A program made the translations under genes and the position numbers. A stretch of 64,000 bases of DNA from Porphyrobacter sp. CACIAM 03H1 (GTDB lineage: Bacteria; Pseudomonadota; Alphaproteobacteria; Sphingomonadales; Sphingomonadaceae). Under the pieces are notes generated by a model that saw only the letters and a list, made by a program, of their open reading frames with translations, ran no database searches and was not told where the DNA came from. The stretch lies in NCBI RefSeq assembly GCF_002215495.1, contig NZ_CP021378.1, positions 3,426,659 through 3,490,658 on the forward strand, given 5' to 3'. Shown piece by piece: positions 8,661 through 18,000 of the stretch. The stretch's first letter is position 1. Each line of letters opens with the position of its first letter.

Positions 8661-11600
8661 TTGCGTGTTTCCCCCTCCTTGCGGCGCGTGGCAGCGATTC
8701 TGCTCGCAGCGCTTCTGCCTCTCGGCGTGCCGCAGGAGGGGGTTCACGCCCAGACGGGCGACGGCCAGACCGTGCGCACCGTGACCAATATCGCCGAGGC
8801 CACCTGGGAGGCTGACGGCGCCCGCAAAAGGGTGTCGAGCAACCCGGTGCGCTTCGATGTCGCCGCGCTTCCCGCGGCTCCCCCCGCCCCGCCCGCGATC
8901 CGCGTGTTCCGCCGGGTCAAGGGAGCGGGCGCCGAGCTCGTCTACCGCCCGCCGCAGTGCGGCCTCACCAGCGGCCCGGCGGCGCGGCTGCGCGCCAACG
9001 CGACGGCCGGCACCTCGCCCTCCTCCGCTGCGGCCACCGCGGTGGCCAGCGCCAGCGTCACGCCCGCCGACCGCCTGCGCGGCGGCGAACCCCTGTTCTT
9101 CGAGATCGTCGCCGCCGCCGCCAACCGCGACCGCACCGCGATCGACAGCCTCTCCGTCGTGCTTACCACACCGGAGGGCGACCACGAGACCATGACGGTG
9201 TTCGAGACCGCGCCCGACAGCGGCGTCTTCGCCGGCGTGATCGACACGCTGCGCATCCCCCCGCCGCTGGCGCAGGAAGACTGCCGCCTCAGCGTGGGCG
9301 AGAACACCCGCATCACCATCGCCGCGATGCAGCCCGGCACCGAAGCCAACATGGTCTCGGCCGAGGTGGACGTGCTGATCGACCCCTTCGGCGTGGTCTT
9401 CGACAGCGAGACCGGCGCGCCGGTCGACGGCGCGCGCATCGCCCTCGTCAACGCCGCGACCGGTGCCCCTGCCACCGTGTTCGCCGAGGACGGCGTCACT
9501 CCCTGGCCCTCGAGCATGGTCTCGGGCCAGGCGGTCACCGACGGTGCGGGCCGCACCGTGCCGATGGGGCCGGGCGAGTTCTGGTTCCCGCTCACCAACG
9601 CCGGACGCTATCGACTGGTGATCGAGCCGCCGGCACCCTACACCGCGCCCTCCGCCGCCACGCGCGAGGCGCTGGCCCGCGTCACCCGCCCCAATGGGCG
9701 CCCCTATCTTATCCGCGCCGGATCCTTCGGCGACGTTTTCGTGCTCGATGATCCCGCGCCCTACGAAGTCGACGTGCCGGTCGATCGTCCGGCGCTCGCA
9801 CTCGCCATGACCAAGACCGCCTCGCGCACCCGTGCGGCGCCGGGCGACGTGGTGTTCTACACCGTCACCATCGCCAACACCGATCCCGATCGCGTGCGGC
9901 GCGGAGTGAGCGTCACCGACACCCCGTCGCGCTGGCTGAGGCTGCGGCCGGATTCGATCCGCGTGAACGGCGCGCCCGCACCGCAGGCGGTCACCGTCGC
10001 CCCTGACGGTCGGGTGCTGACGATTACGCTCGGCGATCTGCCCGGCGGCACCTCGGCGCGGGTCACCTACGCCATGAGCGTGCGCCCCGATGCACCTCCG
10101 GGCCGCGTGGTCAATGAAGCCCTCGCCCGCGACACACTGGGCCGCGATGCGCGGGCGAGCGCGGCGATCGATCTTGTGCGCGACGGGATCGCCGACCGCA
10201 TGACCATCATCGGCCGCGTCATGGCCGGCAGCTGCACCCTGCCCGAGGCAGAGCGCCGCGGGATCGCCGGTGTGCGGGTGATGCTGGAAGACGGCAGCTT
10301 CGCGATCACCGATGCCGATGGCCGTTACTACTTCGAGGGCGTCGTGCCCGGCACCCACGTGGTGCAGGTCGCCCCCATGACCCTGCCCGAGGGCGGCCGC
10401 TTCGTCGACTGCACCCGCTCGACCCGCAACGCCGGCAGCGCGATCTCGCGCTTCGCGATCGGCCAGGGCGGCAGCCTGGTCGTCGCCGATTTCCACGCCG
10501 TCCTGCCCGAGGGCGCGCTCGCCCCGCTCGCCGCCCCCGCCGAAGCCAAGGGCGAACCTGAACCCGAGGCCGGGGCCGAGACGGCCCCCGCCACCGAGCC
10601 CAAGCTCGACGTCGCCGACATGATGGCGCTTGGCGATGGCGAGGACGGCTTCATCGCACCCGCCATCGACGCCAACCCCCGCGCGCCTGCGATCCGCGTG
10701 GTCGTGCGCCACCGCCGCGGCCAGACCGTGCAGCTGCTGGTCGACGGCAAGCCGGTCGATCCGCTTGCCTTCGACGGCACCCAGAACCCGGAACGTGGCA
10801 AGTGGGCGATCAGCCAGTGGCGCGGGGTGCAGCTGCCGACCGACCGCACCGTGCTCGAGGCGCGCATCGTCAATTCCTTCGGCGAGGTCTCCAAGACCTT
10901 CACCCGCGAGGTGTTCTTCACCCGCGCCCCGGCCCGCGTCGAATTCCTGCCCGAGCTTTCGAACCTCGTCGCCGATGGCCGCACCCGTCCGGTGGTGGCG
11001 ATCCGTGTGCTCGACCGCAACAACCGCCCGCTGCGCGAGGGCCTGTCGGGCAACTTCACGCTCAACGCCCCCTACCAGAGCGCCGAACAGATCGACCGCC
11101 AGCAGCTCAACCAGCTGACCGGCACCGCCCCGATGGCGGCCCGCTGGGTGGTCGAGGGCAGCGAGGGGATCGCACGGATCGAACTCGCGCCGACCATGGT
11201 CAGCGGCTCGCTCAGGCTCGACTTCGCCTTCGCCGACGGCGAGATCACCCGTCGCCAGGAGCTGGAGGCTTGGATCGAGCCGGGCGACATCGAATGGACC
11301 GTCATCGGCCTTGCCGAAGGCACGCTCGGCGCGCGTTCGGTGGCCGACAACATGGAGCGGGCCGGCCAGTTCGACAGCGATCTGGGCGACGACGCGCGGG
11401 TTGCGCTCTATGCCAAGGGGCGGGTGCTGGGGGAATATCTCCTCACCCTCGCCTATGACAGCGCCCGCCAGCGCGAGGACAGCCCGGCGCTCGGCGCGAT
11501 CGATCCGGCCGCCTACTATACCGTCTTCGGCGACGCCTCGGCCCGCCAGTTCGATGCCGCCAGCCGCGAGAAGCTCTACGTGCGCATCGAGACAGCGACC

Positions 11601-13826
11601 TTCTACGCGCTCTACGGCGATTTCCAGACCGCCTTCAACCAGACCCGCCTCGCCAACTACAACCGCACCGCGACGGGCGTGAAGGCCGAGGCGCGGTTCG
11701 GCGCGGTCAAGGCGCAGGGCTTTGCCGCCGAGATCGCCAGCCGCTTCCAGCGCCAGGAGATCCAGGGCCAGGGCATCTCCGGCCCCTTCAGCCTCGCCAG
11801 CCGCCGCATCCTCGCCAATTCCGAGCGCGTAACGCTGGAAGTGCGCGACCGTTTCCGGCCCGAACAGATCGTGTCGAGCCACGTCCTCACCCGCTTCACC
11901 GATTACGACATCGACCTGCTCGCCGGGACGATCCGCTTTGCCGCTCCTGTGCTGAGCCGCGACGAGAACCTCAACCCGCAGTTCATCGTCATAGAGTTCG
12001 AGACCGACGGTGCGGGCGAGGCGGAGATGAACGCCGGGGTGCGCGCCGACTGGACCAGCGAGGGCGGCAGCGTCCGGATCGGCGCGACCGCGCTCACCGA
12101 CGCAGGGCTCGAAGGGCCGGGCGGTGTCGCCCGCCGCACCGATATCGGCGCGCTCGACCTGCTCGCCCGGGTCGGCGAGAACACCGAGGTGCGCGCCGAG
12201 ATCGCGCTCAGCCGCCGCGAGGGCGATCTCGCCACCGGCTGGCTCGCGGAAGTCCAGCACCAGACCGGCAAGCTCGACCTCATCGCCTATGCCCGCCAGG
12301 TCGACGCCGAATACGGCATCGGCCAGCAGAACGCCGTCGAACGCGGACGCCGCAAGATCGGCGTCGACGGGCGCGTGCTGCTGAGCGAGGAGCTCAGCCT
12401 CGTCGGCAGCCTGTGGCAGGACGACAGCCTGACCGACGCCGCCCGCCGCCGCGCGGCGCAGGGGCAGGTGATGTTCACCCGCCAGAGCACCGACTTGCGG
12501 CTCGGCATCACCCGCTTCGACGACCGCCTGACCGACGGCAGCACCGCCACCTCGACCATGCTCGAAGCCGGCGCCACCCAGCGCCTGATGGGCAACCGGC
12601 TCGAGCTTTCGGCCGGGACCGCGATCGCGCTCGATGAGGCCGAGAGCCTCGATCTGCCCGCGCGCCACCGGCTGGGGTTGCGCTATGCGATCACGCAGGA
12701 CGTGCGGCTGGTGGGCACCTACGAGATCGCCGACGGCAAGAACCTCAACGCCCGCCAGCTGCGCGGCGGCATCGAGGTCGCGCCGTGGCAGGGTGGGCAG
12801 GTCACCACCACGCTGGGCGAGGAGAGCATCGGCGAGAACGGCACCCGCAGCTTCGCCGCCTTCGGCCTGTCGCAGACGCTCCAGATCAGCCCCGAACTGA
12901 CGATCGACGCCACGCTCGACGGCAACCGCACCTTGGGCGGCGCGCCGGACGCGGGCGACCTCGTCAACCCAGCCCAGCCGGCGGCGAGCGGCGGGCAGAT
13001 CACCGGCGGACTGCTGTTCGAGGACTTCACCGCGCTCACCTTCGGCGCGGCGTGGCGCAAGGACCGCTGGAGCATCACCGCGCGCGGCGAAGTGCGCGAC
13101 GGCGAGACCGCCGACCGCAAGGGCGCGCTGCTGGGCGCGATCCGCCAGCTCGGCGAGGGCAGCCTCGTCGGCTCGGGCATCACCTGGACGCGTTCGGACG
13201 CCGCCAACGGCGCCGCCGCGGAAATCCTCGATGCCAGCATTGCCTTCGCCCACCGCCCCGATGCCTCGCCGCTCGCCATGCTCGGGCGGATCGAATTCCG
13301 CTCCGACCGGATCACCGGCGCGGTGGCGGGCGAGATCGGCGGCGCGGGCGGTGCCGGCCGGACCGCGCTGGTGGTCGACGGCAATGCCGCCACGCGCCGT
13401 CTTATTGCCAGCCTCTCGGGCAACTTCAGCCCGCGCGAGCATATCAACGGCGCCGAGGTGTGCCGCCACGACTTCGCGCTTTTCCTCGGCGCGCGGCACA
13501 ATCTCGACCGCTTCGAGGGGAGCGATTTCGAAGGTACCTCGGTGCTGGTCGGGGGCGATGCGCGGATCGGGATCGGCGAGCGCATCGAGATCGGCGCCAG
13601 CACCACGGTGCGTAGCAGCCTAGACGACGAGGTGACGAGCTTCGCCTACGGCCCGACCATCGGCGTGGTGCCCGCGCAGGGGATGCTCGTCACCCTCGGC
13701 TACAATATAGAAGGCTTCCGCGACGGCGATTTCGGCCCGGCACGCAACACCGACAAGGGCGTGTTCGCGGCGGTGCGCATGAAGTTCGACGCATCGAGCC
13801 TCGATGTCCTGGGGCTGGGGCGATGA
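8661..13826 (+). CDS. Very large outer-membrane barrel protein with DUF11 and Ig-like domains
   Basis: A 1721-residue exported protein starting at a TTG. After a signal peptide (to about residue 31) come a short module like its two neighbours (RTVTNIAEATWEADGARKRV), a DUF11 repeat at about 375-480 and a carboxypeptidase-regulatory/SdrD-B-like domain at about 510-580 (TDADGRYYFEGVVPGTHVV). Then follow an acidic Pro/Ala/Glu linker at about 610-650 and an invasin-like Ig segment (LVADGRTRPVVAIRVLD). The last 850 or so residues have the alternating polar/aromatic pattern of outer-membrane beta strands (YYTVFGDASARQFD, FYALYGDFQTAF). No TonB plug is visible. It could be an export, display or anchoring platform. 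It overlaps the next gene by ATGA. Confidence 0.85.
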   Translation: MRVSPSLRRVAAILLAALLPLGVPQEGVHAQTGDGQTVRTVTNIAEATWEADGARKRVSSNPVRFDVAALPAAPPAPPAIRVFRRVKGAGAELVYRPPQCGLTSGPAARLRANATAGTSPSSAAATAVASASVTPADRLRGGEPLFFEIVAAAANRDRTAIDSLSVVLTTPEGDHETMTVFETAPDSGVFAGVIDTLRIPPPLAQEDCRLSVGENTRITIAAMQPGTEANMVSAEVDVLIDPFGVVFDSETGAPVDGARIALVNAATGAPATVFAEDGVTPWPSSMVSGQAVTDGAGRTVPMGPGEFWFPLTNAGRYRLVIEPPAPYTAPSAATREALARVTRPNGRPYLIRAGSFGDVFVLDDPAPYEVDVPVDRPALALAMTKTASRTRAAPGDVVFYTVTIANTDPDRVRRGVSVTDTPSRWLRLRPDSIRVNGAPAPQAVTVAPDGRVLTITLGDLPGGTSARVTYAMSVRPDAPPGRVVNEALARDTLGRDARASAAIDLVRDGIADRMTIIGRVMAGSCTLPEAERRGIAGVRVMLEDGSFAITDADGRYYFEGVVPGTHVVQVAPMTLPEGGRFVDCTRSTRNAGSAISRFAIGQGGSLVVADFHAVLPEGALAPLAAPAEAKGEPEPEAGAETAPATEPKLDVADMMALGDGEDGFIAPAIDANPRAPAIRVVVRHRRGQTVQLLVDGKPVDPLAFDGTQNPERGKWAISQWRGVQLPTDRTVLEARIVNSFGEVSKTFTREVFFTRAPARVEFLPELSNLVADGRTRPVVAIRVLDRNNRPLREGLSGNFTLNAPYQSAEQIDRQQLNQLTGTAPMAARWVVEGSEGIARIELAPTMVSGSLRLDFAFADGEITRRQELEAWIEPGDIEWTVIGLAEGTLGARSVADNMERAGQFDSDLGDDARVALYAKGRVLGEYLLTLAYDSARQREDSPALGAIDPAAYYTVFGDASARQFDAASREKLYVRIETATFYALYGDFQTAFNQTRLANYNRTATGVKAEARFGAVKAQGFAAEIASRFQRQEIQGQGISGPFSLASRRILANSERVTLEVRDRFRPEQIVSSHVLTRFTDYDIDLLAGTIRFAAPVLSRDENLNPQFIVIEFETDGAGEAEMNAGVRADWTSEGGSVRIGATALTDAGLEGPGGVARRTDIGALDLLARVGENTEVRAEIALSRREGDLATGWLAEVQHQTGKLDLIAYARQVDAEYGIGQQNAVERGRRKIGVDGRVLLSEELSLVGSLWQDDSLTDAARRRAAQGQVMFTRQSTDLRLGITRFDDRLTDGSTATSTMLEAGATQRLMGNRLELSAGTAIALDEAESLDLPARHRLGLRYAITQDVRLVGTYEIADGKNLNARQLRGGIEVAPWQGGQVTTTLGEESIGENGTRSFAAFGLSQTLQISPELTIDATLDGNRTLGGAPDAGDLVNPAQPAASGGQITGGLLFEDFTALTFGAAWRKDRWSITARGEVRDGETADRKGALLGAIRQLGEGSLVGSGITWTRSDAANGAAAEILDASIAFAHRPDASPLAMLGRIEFRSDRITGAVAGEIGGAGGAGRTALVVDGNAATRRLIASLSGNFSPREHINGAEVCRHDFALFLGARHNLDRFEGSDFEGTSVLVGGDARIGIGERIEIGASTTVRSSLDDEVTSFAYGPTIGVVPAQGMLVTLGYNIEGFRDGDFGPARNTDKGVFAAVRMKFDASSLDVLGLGR

Positions 13827-15763
13827 ACCGCACCGCCCGCCCGCGGGAGCGGTTTGCTAACCGCCTGTTTACCATGCTTTCCTATGCGGAAGGGATGAAC
13901 CGTCTGCCGCCCCTGCTGCGCAAGCTGATGGCGCTGTGCCTGCTTGTTGTCGGGCTGATGTGGAGCCCCGCGGCCCATGCCCAGAGTTGCGGCACGGCCG
14001 CCTCGCAGGGCACTGCGCCGTCCAGCTGGCAGACCTATTGCTGGCTCGACCTTGCCCAGTACAACGACAGCACCGCCCGCTCCGCCTCGGGCCAGAACAT
14101 GACCTTCACCCTCACGGACGGTTCAGTGCTGCGCTTCAACCTCAGGGTCACGGGTGGCAGCGGGACCGCCTACAACACCGTCGCCGCGCCCTCGTGGAGC
14201 GGATCCTCGGTCGGTAACACCTCGTTCATCGGCATCCCCGGGCGCCCGGTGCTCTACACCGCGAGCGCGGGAACGCGATTGGTCACAATTTCGGGAATCT
14301 CCATCACCCCTCCAACCGGCGCGGCTGCCTCGGTCTTCGCCTTTGTCGTGGCGGACGGGGAATCCTCGAACGACGGTGAGGCCCTCCGGCTCGGCACCAA
14401 TGGCGGCGCTTGGCAGGTGCTCGACATCGCGCCTCCGATCAGCGGCAGCACGATTCCCCTTATCAGTGGGGTGGGCACCTCCAATGTCACCATCACCGGT
14501 GCACCGGGCACGGTCGGCGCGCATATCCTGTCTAGCAACAGCCCGAGCACGGTGACGGTCGAGACCCAGGCGGGCGGTCTTCAGGGGGTGATGTTCGCGG
14601 TGCGCTTCGCCTCGATCAGACTCGAAAAGCGCATCACCGGTCCGCGCGCCAATGCCGCCGACCAGTTCCGGTTCGAGATCGTCTCGACCGCCAACAACGC
14701 GGTGCTTTCCAGCGGGGTCACCACCAGCACCGGCAGCGGACCTTTTCTCGCGCCGACAGTCACGATGGCCGCCGGGGTACCGATCACCGTGCGCGAGAGC
14801 ATGGCGAGCGGCAGCGTCAGCTCGCTGGCGCAATACAGCGCGAGCCTGACCTGCTCGAACATCGCTGGCCCGACCCGCGCGGGCCTGCCCAACAACCTCG
14901 CGGCGACCAGCGCCAGTCTCGGCCAGCTCCAGTTCGGCGAGGCGCTGGTGTGCACGTTCACCAACGGCGCGCACCCACGGGTGCAGCTCAGAAAGCAGAT
15001 GGGGATCGATGGGCGCCGCTTTACCGGCGACCAATTCACCGTCCGTGTGCGCGAAGGCGAAACCATCGTAGCGCAGACCACCACCACTGGCTCGAACACG
15101 ACGGTAAACAACGGGGACACCGATCTCGTCCAGCTGGTGAGCGGCACCGCCTACACTCTCGACGAAATCGCGGCCGGCACCGCCAACCTCGGCAACTACA
15201 CCGCGACGATGGCCTGCACCAACAGCTTCACCGGCTCGGCCACCGCCTTGCCGACGGCCGTGGGCGGAACGATCATCCCGCAGCTCGGGGACACGATTAC
15301 TTGCACCATCACCAACACTCGCCGTGCCGTGGCGGTGCTGGTGATAGAAAAGACCAGCACGGTGATCTCCGATCCCGTCAATGGCAACAGCAACCCCAAG
15401 CTGATCCCGGGCGCGATCGTCGAATATGCCATCACCGTGAGGAATGTCGGCTCCGGTCGCCCGGACAATGCGTCCATCGTGCTGCTCGACATCATGCCTC
15501 CGCAGATGGCCTTCGCGACCGGAACGCCGGTGACTTTCGCCAACGGGCCCACTGCAAGCGGTCTATCGACCTTCAACGCGGGATCGATGGTTCGCTTCTC
15601 CTCAGCGCAGGGCGGAGCCGCGCCTTATACCTACAATCCCGTCGGCACCTTCGATACCAACGTACGCGGCATCCGGATCATCCCCGGGGGCCGGATGGCG
15701 GCCGCAACGAGCGGCACCGTGCAGCCCAGCTTCACGATCCGCTTCAGGGCACAGCTGCAATAG
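13823..15763 (+). CDS. Secreted CshA-fibril-like / DUF11 adhesin-type protein
   Basis: A 646-residue exported protein. Residues about 55-260 resemble the non-repetitive domain of CshA-type fibrillar adhesins (TYCWLDLAQYND, then FVVADGESSNDGEALRLGTNGGAW). Two SpaA/prealbumin-like repeats follow, each with paired cysteines (LTCSN...LVCTFTNG and MACTNSF...ITCTITNTR). A final DUF11-type repeat shares SDPVNG..NPK.IPGA with the protein at 7587. The ATG at 13823 overlaps the stop of the barrel gene. A start at 13895 (MNRLPPLLRK) gives a better signal peptide and would leave the CtrA-like motif at 13857 outside the gene. Probable adhesin or surface fibre. Confidence 0.8.
   Translation: MNRTARPRERFANRLFTMLSYAEGMNRLPPLLRKLMALCLLVVGLMWSPAAHAQSCGTAASQGTAPSSWQTYCWLDLAQYNDSTARSASGQNMTFTLTDGSVLRFNLRVTGGSGTAYNTVAAPSWSGSSVGNTSFIGIPGRPVLYTASAGTRLVTISGISITPPTGAAASVFAFVVADGESSNDGEALRLGTNGGAWQVLDIAPPISGSTIPLISGVGTSNVTITGAPGTVGAHILSSNSPSTVTVETQAGGLQGVMFAVRFASIRLEKRITGPRANAADQFRFEIVSTANNAVLSSGVTTSTGSGPFLAPTVTMAAGVPITVRESMASGSVSSLAQYSASLTCSNIAGPTRAGLPNNLAATSASLGQLQFGEALVCTFTNGAHPRVQLRKQMGIDGRRFTGDQFTVRVREGETIVAQTTTTGSNTTVNNGDTDLVQLVSGTAYTLDEIAAGTANLGNYTATMACTNSFTGSATALPTAVGGTIIPQLGDTITCTITNTRRAVAVLVIEKTSTVISDPVNGNSNPKLIPGAIVEYAITVRNVGSGRPDNASIVLLDIMPPQMAFATGTPVTFANGPTASGLSTFNAGSMVRFSSAQGGAAPYTYNPVGTFDTNVRGIRIIPGGRMAAATSGTVQPSFTIRFRAQLQ
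13857..13872 (+). promoter_or_regulatory. CtrA-like half-site pair CTAA-N7-TTTAC
   Basis: CTAACCGCCTGTTTAC matches the layout of a CtrA box (TTAA-N7-TTAAC) with two mismatches. It aligns over about 28 bp with the element at 5965-5980 before the first gene of the cluster. It lies inside the longest possible reading of the following gene but upstream of the alternative start at 13895. Confidence 0.35.
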
Positions 15764-16655
15764 CCGCAGTCCCCGCCCGCGCGGCAATCAGGCGCGCGGC
15801 GGCGCTGGCCATGCGGCCGTTGGAATGGCCGACGCCGGGGACGAACTCCATCCGCCAGCCGAACGGCAGCCCCGCCCGCTCCGCCGCCGCGCGACCCTCG
15901 GCGAAGAAGCTCTGCCCGCGCGCGAAGCGGTGCGGGCCCTGCCGGCTGGCCTCGAGCGTGGTGCGCAGGTCGGGATCGGCGGTGTCGATGTCGGCGGTCC
16001 CCAGCAGCACGGTGAGCGGCTTGCCGAGCGCCGCCGCCAGCACCCCGGCCGGGACTGGCGCTCCGCCAATGCCATAGGGAAAACCCGTCGCGGCATCGGG
16101 CATGGTGTACCACCCGCCATTGGCCGCAATCGCCTGCTCGATCCGCGCTTCCGGCATGAACAGCACGAAGCGGTGGACGAACTGCGCTCCCGCCGAATGG
16201 CCATAGAGCGTGTAGCGGGGAGCCCGCGTGGCGAAGCGGGCGCGCACATCGTCGAACAGCGGCTCGATCGCTGCGAAGGACCACAGCGTACGCGGGCGCA
16301 GGGTGCCGTCGGCGGCGGCGAAGTATCCGGTGTTGTAGCCGAGCGATCCCGGAAAGTCGGCGCGGGAGAACTCGGGTACCACGAGGATGAAGCCGTACCG
16401 CTGCGCGAGCGGGGCCCATTCGTCGCGGTAGCGGTCCGCGTCGCGATTGACGCCGTGCATCACGACCACCACCGGCATGTCCGGCCCGGCGCTGTCGGGA
16501 AGCTGGTACCACACGGGCAGCGGCGGCCCCTCCCAGCCGGTGAAGACGAACCGCCCGCGCGGCTCGGGCGGAGCGGCGGCGGCGGGGCCGGGGGCGGCGA
16601 GGCCGAGGATCGTCGCCAATGCGAGGATCAGGGCGACGAGGGCGGCGCGGCGCAT
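15744..16655 (-). CDS. Secreted alpha/beta hydrolase
   Basis: A 303-residue exported serine hydrolase. I chose the ATG at 16655 because GGAAGGA lies 7-8 bp upstream and it begins a signal peptide ending near PAAAA (residue 28). The fold is marked by VVVVMHGVN (oxyanion region, about 62-70), the nucleophile elbow GHSAG (Ser near 154), a candidate acid in TADIDTADPD and the final His in VPGVGHSNG. Distant similarity to PHB-depolymerase/feruloyl-esterase-type hydrolases is possible, but the substrate is unknown. Its 3' end overlaps the convergent adhesin-type gene by 20 bp. The dctD-like gene begins its reading 17 bp upstream on the same strand. Confidence 0.85.
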   Translation of the reverse strand: MRRAALVALILALATILGLAAPGPAAAAPPEPRGRFVFTGWEGPPLPVWYQLPDSAGPDMPVVVVMHGVNRDADRYRDEWAPLAQRYGFILVVPEFSRADFPGSLGYNTGYFAAADGTLRPRTLWSFAAIEPLFDDVRARFATRAPRYTLYGHSAGAQFVHRFVLFMPEARIEQAIAANGGWYTMPDAATGFPYGIGGAPVPAGVLAAALGKPLTVLLGTADIDTADPDLRTTLEASRQGPHRFARGQSFFAEGRAAAERAGLPFGWRMEFVPGVGHSNGRMASAAARLIAARAGTAAIAAVP

Positions 16656-16671
16656 GCTTGTGTCCTTCCCT

Positions 16672-18000
16672 CTAGCGGAAGCGTGACGGCTTGAGGTCGT
16701 GTTTGGCGAGCTTGTCGTAGATGGTCTTGCGCGGCGTGCGCAGCATCGCCTGCAATTGCGCGACATCCCCGCGGCAGCGGCGCAGGGCATCCTCCAGCAC
16801 GGTGCGCTCGAAATCGGCGACGATCTCGGCCAGCGACCGCTCGCCCGGCAAGGGGGACGCGACCCCCGCCTCGGTCAGGCCCAGCACGAAGGCGCGGGCA
16901 TAGGCGGACAGCTCGTGGAGGTTGCCCGGCCAGTCATGGGCCAGCACGTGCCGCCATTGCGCCTCCCCGATCGCGGGCACCGCAAGGCCGAGTTCGCGCG
17001 CGTGGCGGGCGGTGAACAGGCGGAACAGCTCGGCCACGTCCTCGCGCCGCTCGCCGAGCGGAGGAAAGGCGATCTGCACGGCCCCCAGCCGGTGCCACAG
17101 CGGATCGCGGGCCTCCGCCGCCTCGTCGGAACGGGCGACGATGATCCTGAGATTGAGCCGCCGCGGCTGGGCGGCGCCGATCGGGAAGACCTGCCGCGTC
17201 TCGACCAGCGCCAGCAGCCGCGCCGCCAGCGCGCTGCCTGCCGCGGCGATCCCGTCGAGGAACAGCGTCCCGCCATCGGCGCGCTCGACGAGGCCCGTGC
17301 GCGAAAGGCCCGCGCCACCTGCGGCGGGGTCGCGCCCGAACAGCAGCAGCTCGGCATCCTCATGCGCCAGGACCCCGGCATCGACAGTGACGAATGGCCG
17401 CCCCCGGCGCGGGCCGAGGTCGTGAATCAGACGCGCGGCGTGGCTCTTGCCGGTGCCGTGGGGGCCGCTCAGCACCACGTCGATCTCGGACCGGGCCACG
17501 CCCTCGATCACCGCGCGCAGCCGTTCGGCGGCAGGCGAGCTGCCGGGGATAGCCCCATCGGCGCCCCGTCCCGCTTCCTCGCGCAGCCGCCGGTTCTCGA
17601 GCGCCAGCGCGCGGCGCATCGCGGCGGAGCGCACCGCGCGGATCAGGTCGGCCGAGGCATAGGGCTTGGTGAGGAAATCCGCGGCCCCGTTCTTCATCGC
17701 CTCGACCGCCATGGCGATGTCGCCATGTCCGGTGACGAGGATCACCGGCAGGTCGGGGTCGATCTCGCGCAGGGCGGCGAAGAAGGCGATGCCGTCCATC
17801 CCCGGCATCCGCACGTCGCTCACCACCACGCCCGGATAATCCGCCGTCAGCCAGCCGAGCGCCGCGCGGGCATCGGGAAAGGCGGCGACCTCGGCCCCCT
17901 CGAGCATGAGCGCCTGCAAGGTCGCATCGCGCAGCGCCGGATCGTCCTCTACCAGCGCGACCTGGAGCAGCGGAGCGGCGGAGGCGGGCGCGCTGCTCAT
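16672..18000 (-). CDS. DctD/NtrC-type response regulator with degenerate sigma54-activation motifs
   Basis: A 442-residue response regulator. The receiver domain (residues about 10-125) has the acidic pair EDD, the phospho-acceptor Asp in SDVRMPGMDG and the Lys in TKPY. The AAA+ domain keeps Walker A as GPHGTGKS. Where family members have GAFTGA this protein reads RDPAAGGAGLSRTG, and the Walker B GGTLFLDEI is GGTLFLDGI, with the catalytic Glu replaced by Gly. A Fis-type helix-turn-helix closes the protein. It probably binds DNA but does not remodel sigma54 holoenzyme as DctD does. It overlaps the kinase gene by ATGA and so forms one unit with it. Confidence 0.88.
   Translation of the reverse strand: MSSAPASAAPLLQVALVEDDPALRDATLQALMLEGAEVAAFPDARAALGWLTADYPGVVVSDVRMPGMDGIAFFAALREIDPDLPVILVTGHGDIAMAVEAMKNGAADFLTKPYASADLIRAVRSAAMRRALALENRRLREEAGRGADGAIPGSSPAAERLRAVIEGVARSEIDVVLSGPHGTGKSHAARLIHDLGPRRGRPFVTVDAGVLAHEDAELLLFGRDPAAGGAGLSRTGLVERADGGTLFLDGIAAAGSALAARLLALVETRQVFPIGAAQPRRLNLRIIVARSDEAAEARDPLWHRLGAVQIAFPPLGERREDVAELFRLFTARHARELGLAVPAIGEAQWRHVLAHDWPGNLHELSAYARAFVLGLTEAGVASPLPGERSLAEIVADFERTVLEDALRRCRGDVAQLQAMLRTPRKTIYDKLAKHDLKPSRFR

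Noticed and set aside
7899..13499. 1866-codon open frame on the minus strand
   Set aside because: It is the antisense shadow of the large barrel-protein gene; the translation is a low-complexity Ala/Gly/Arg/Val/Asp mix, and the opposite strand carries recognisable domains and a signal peptide.
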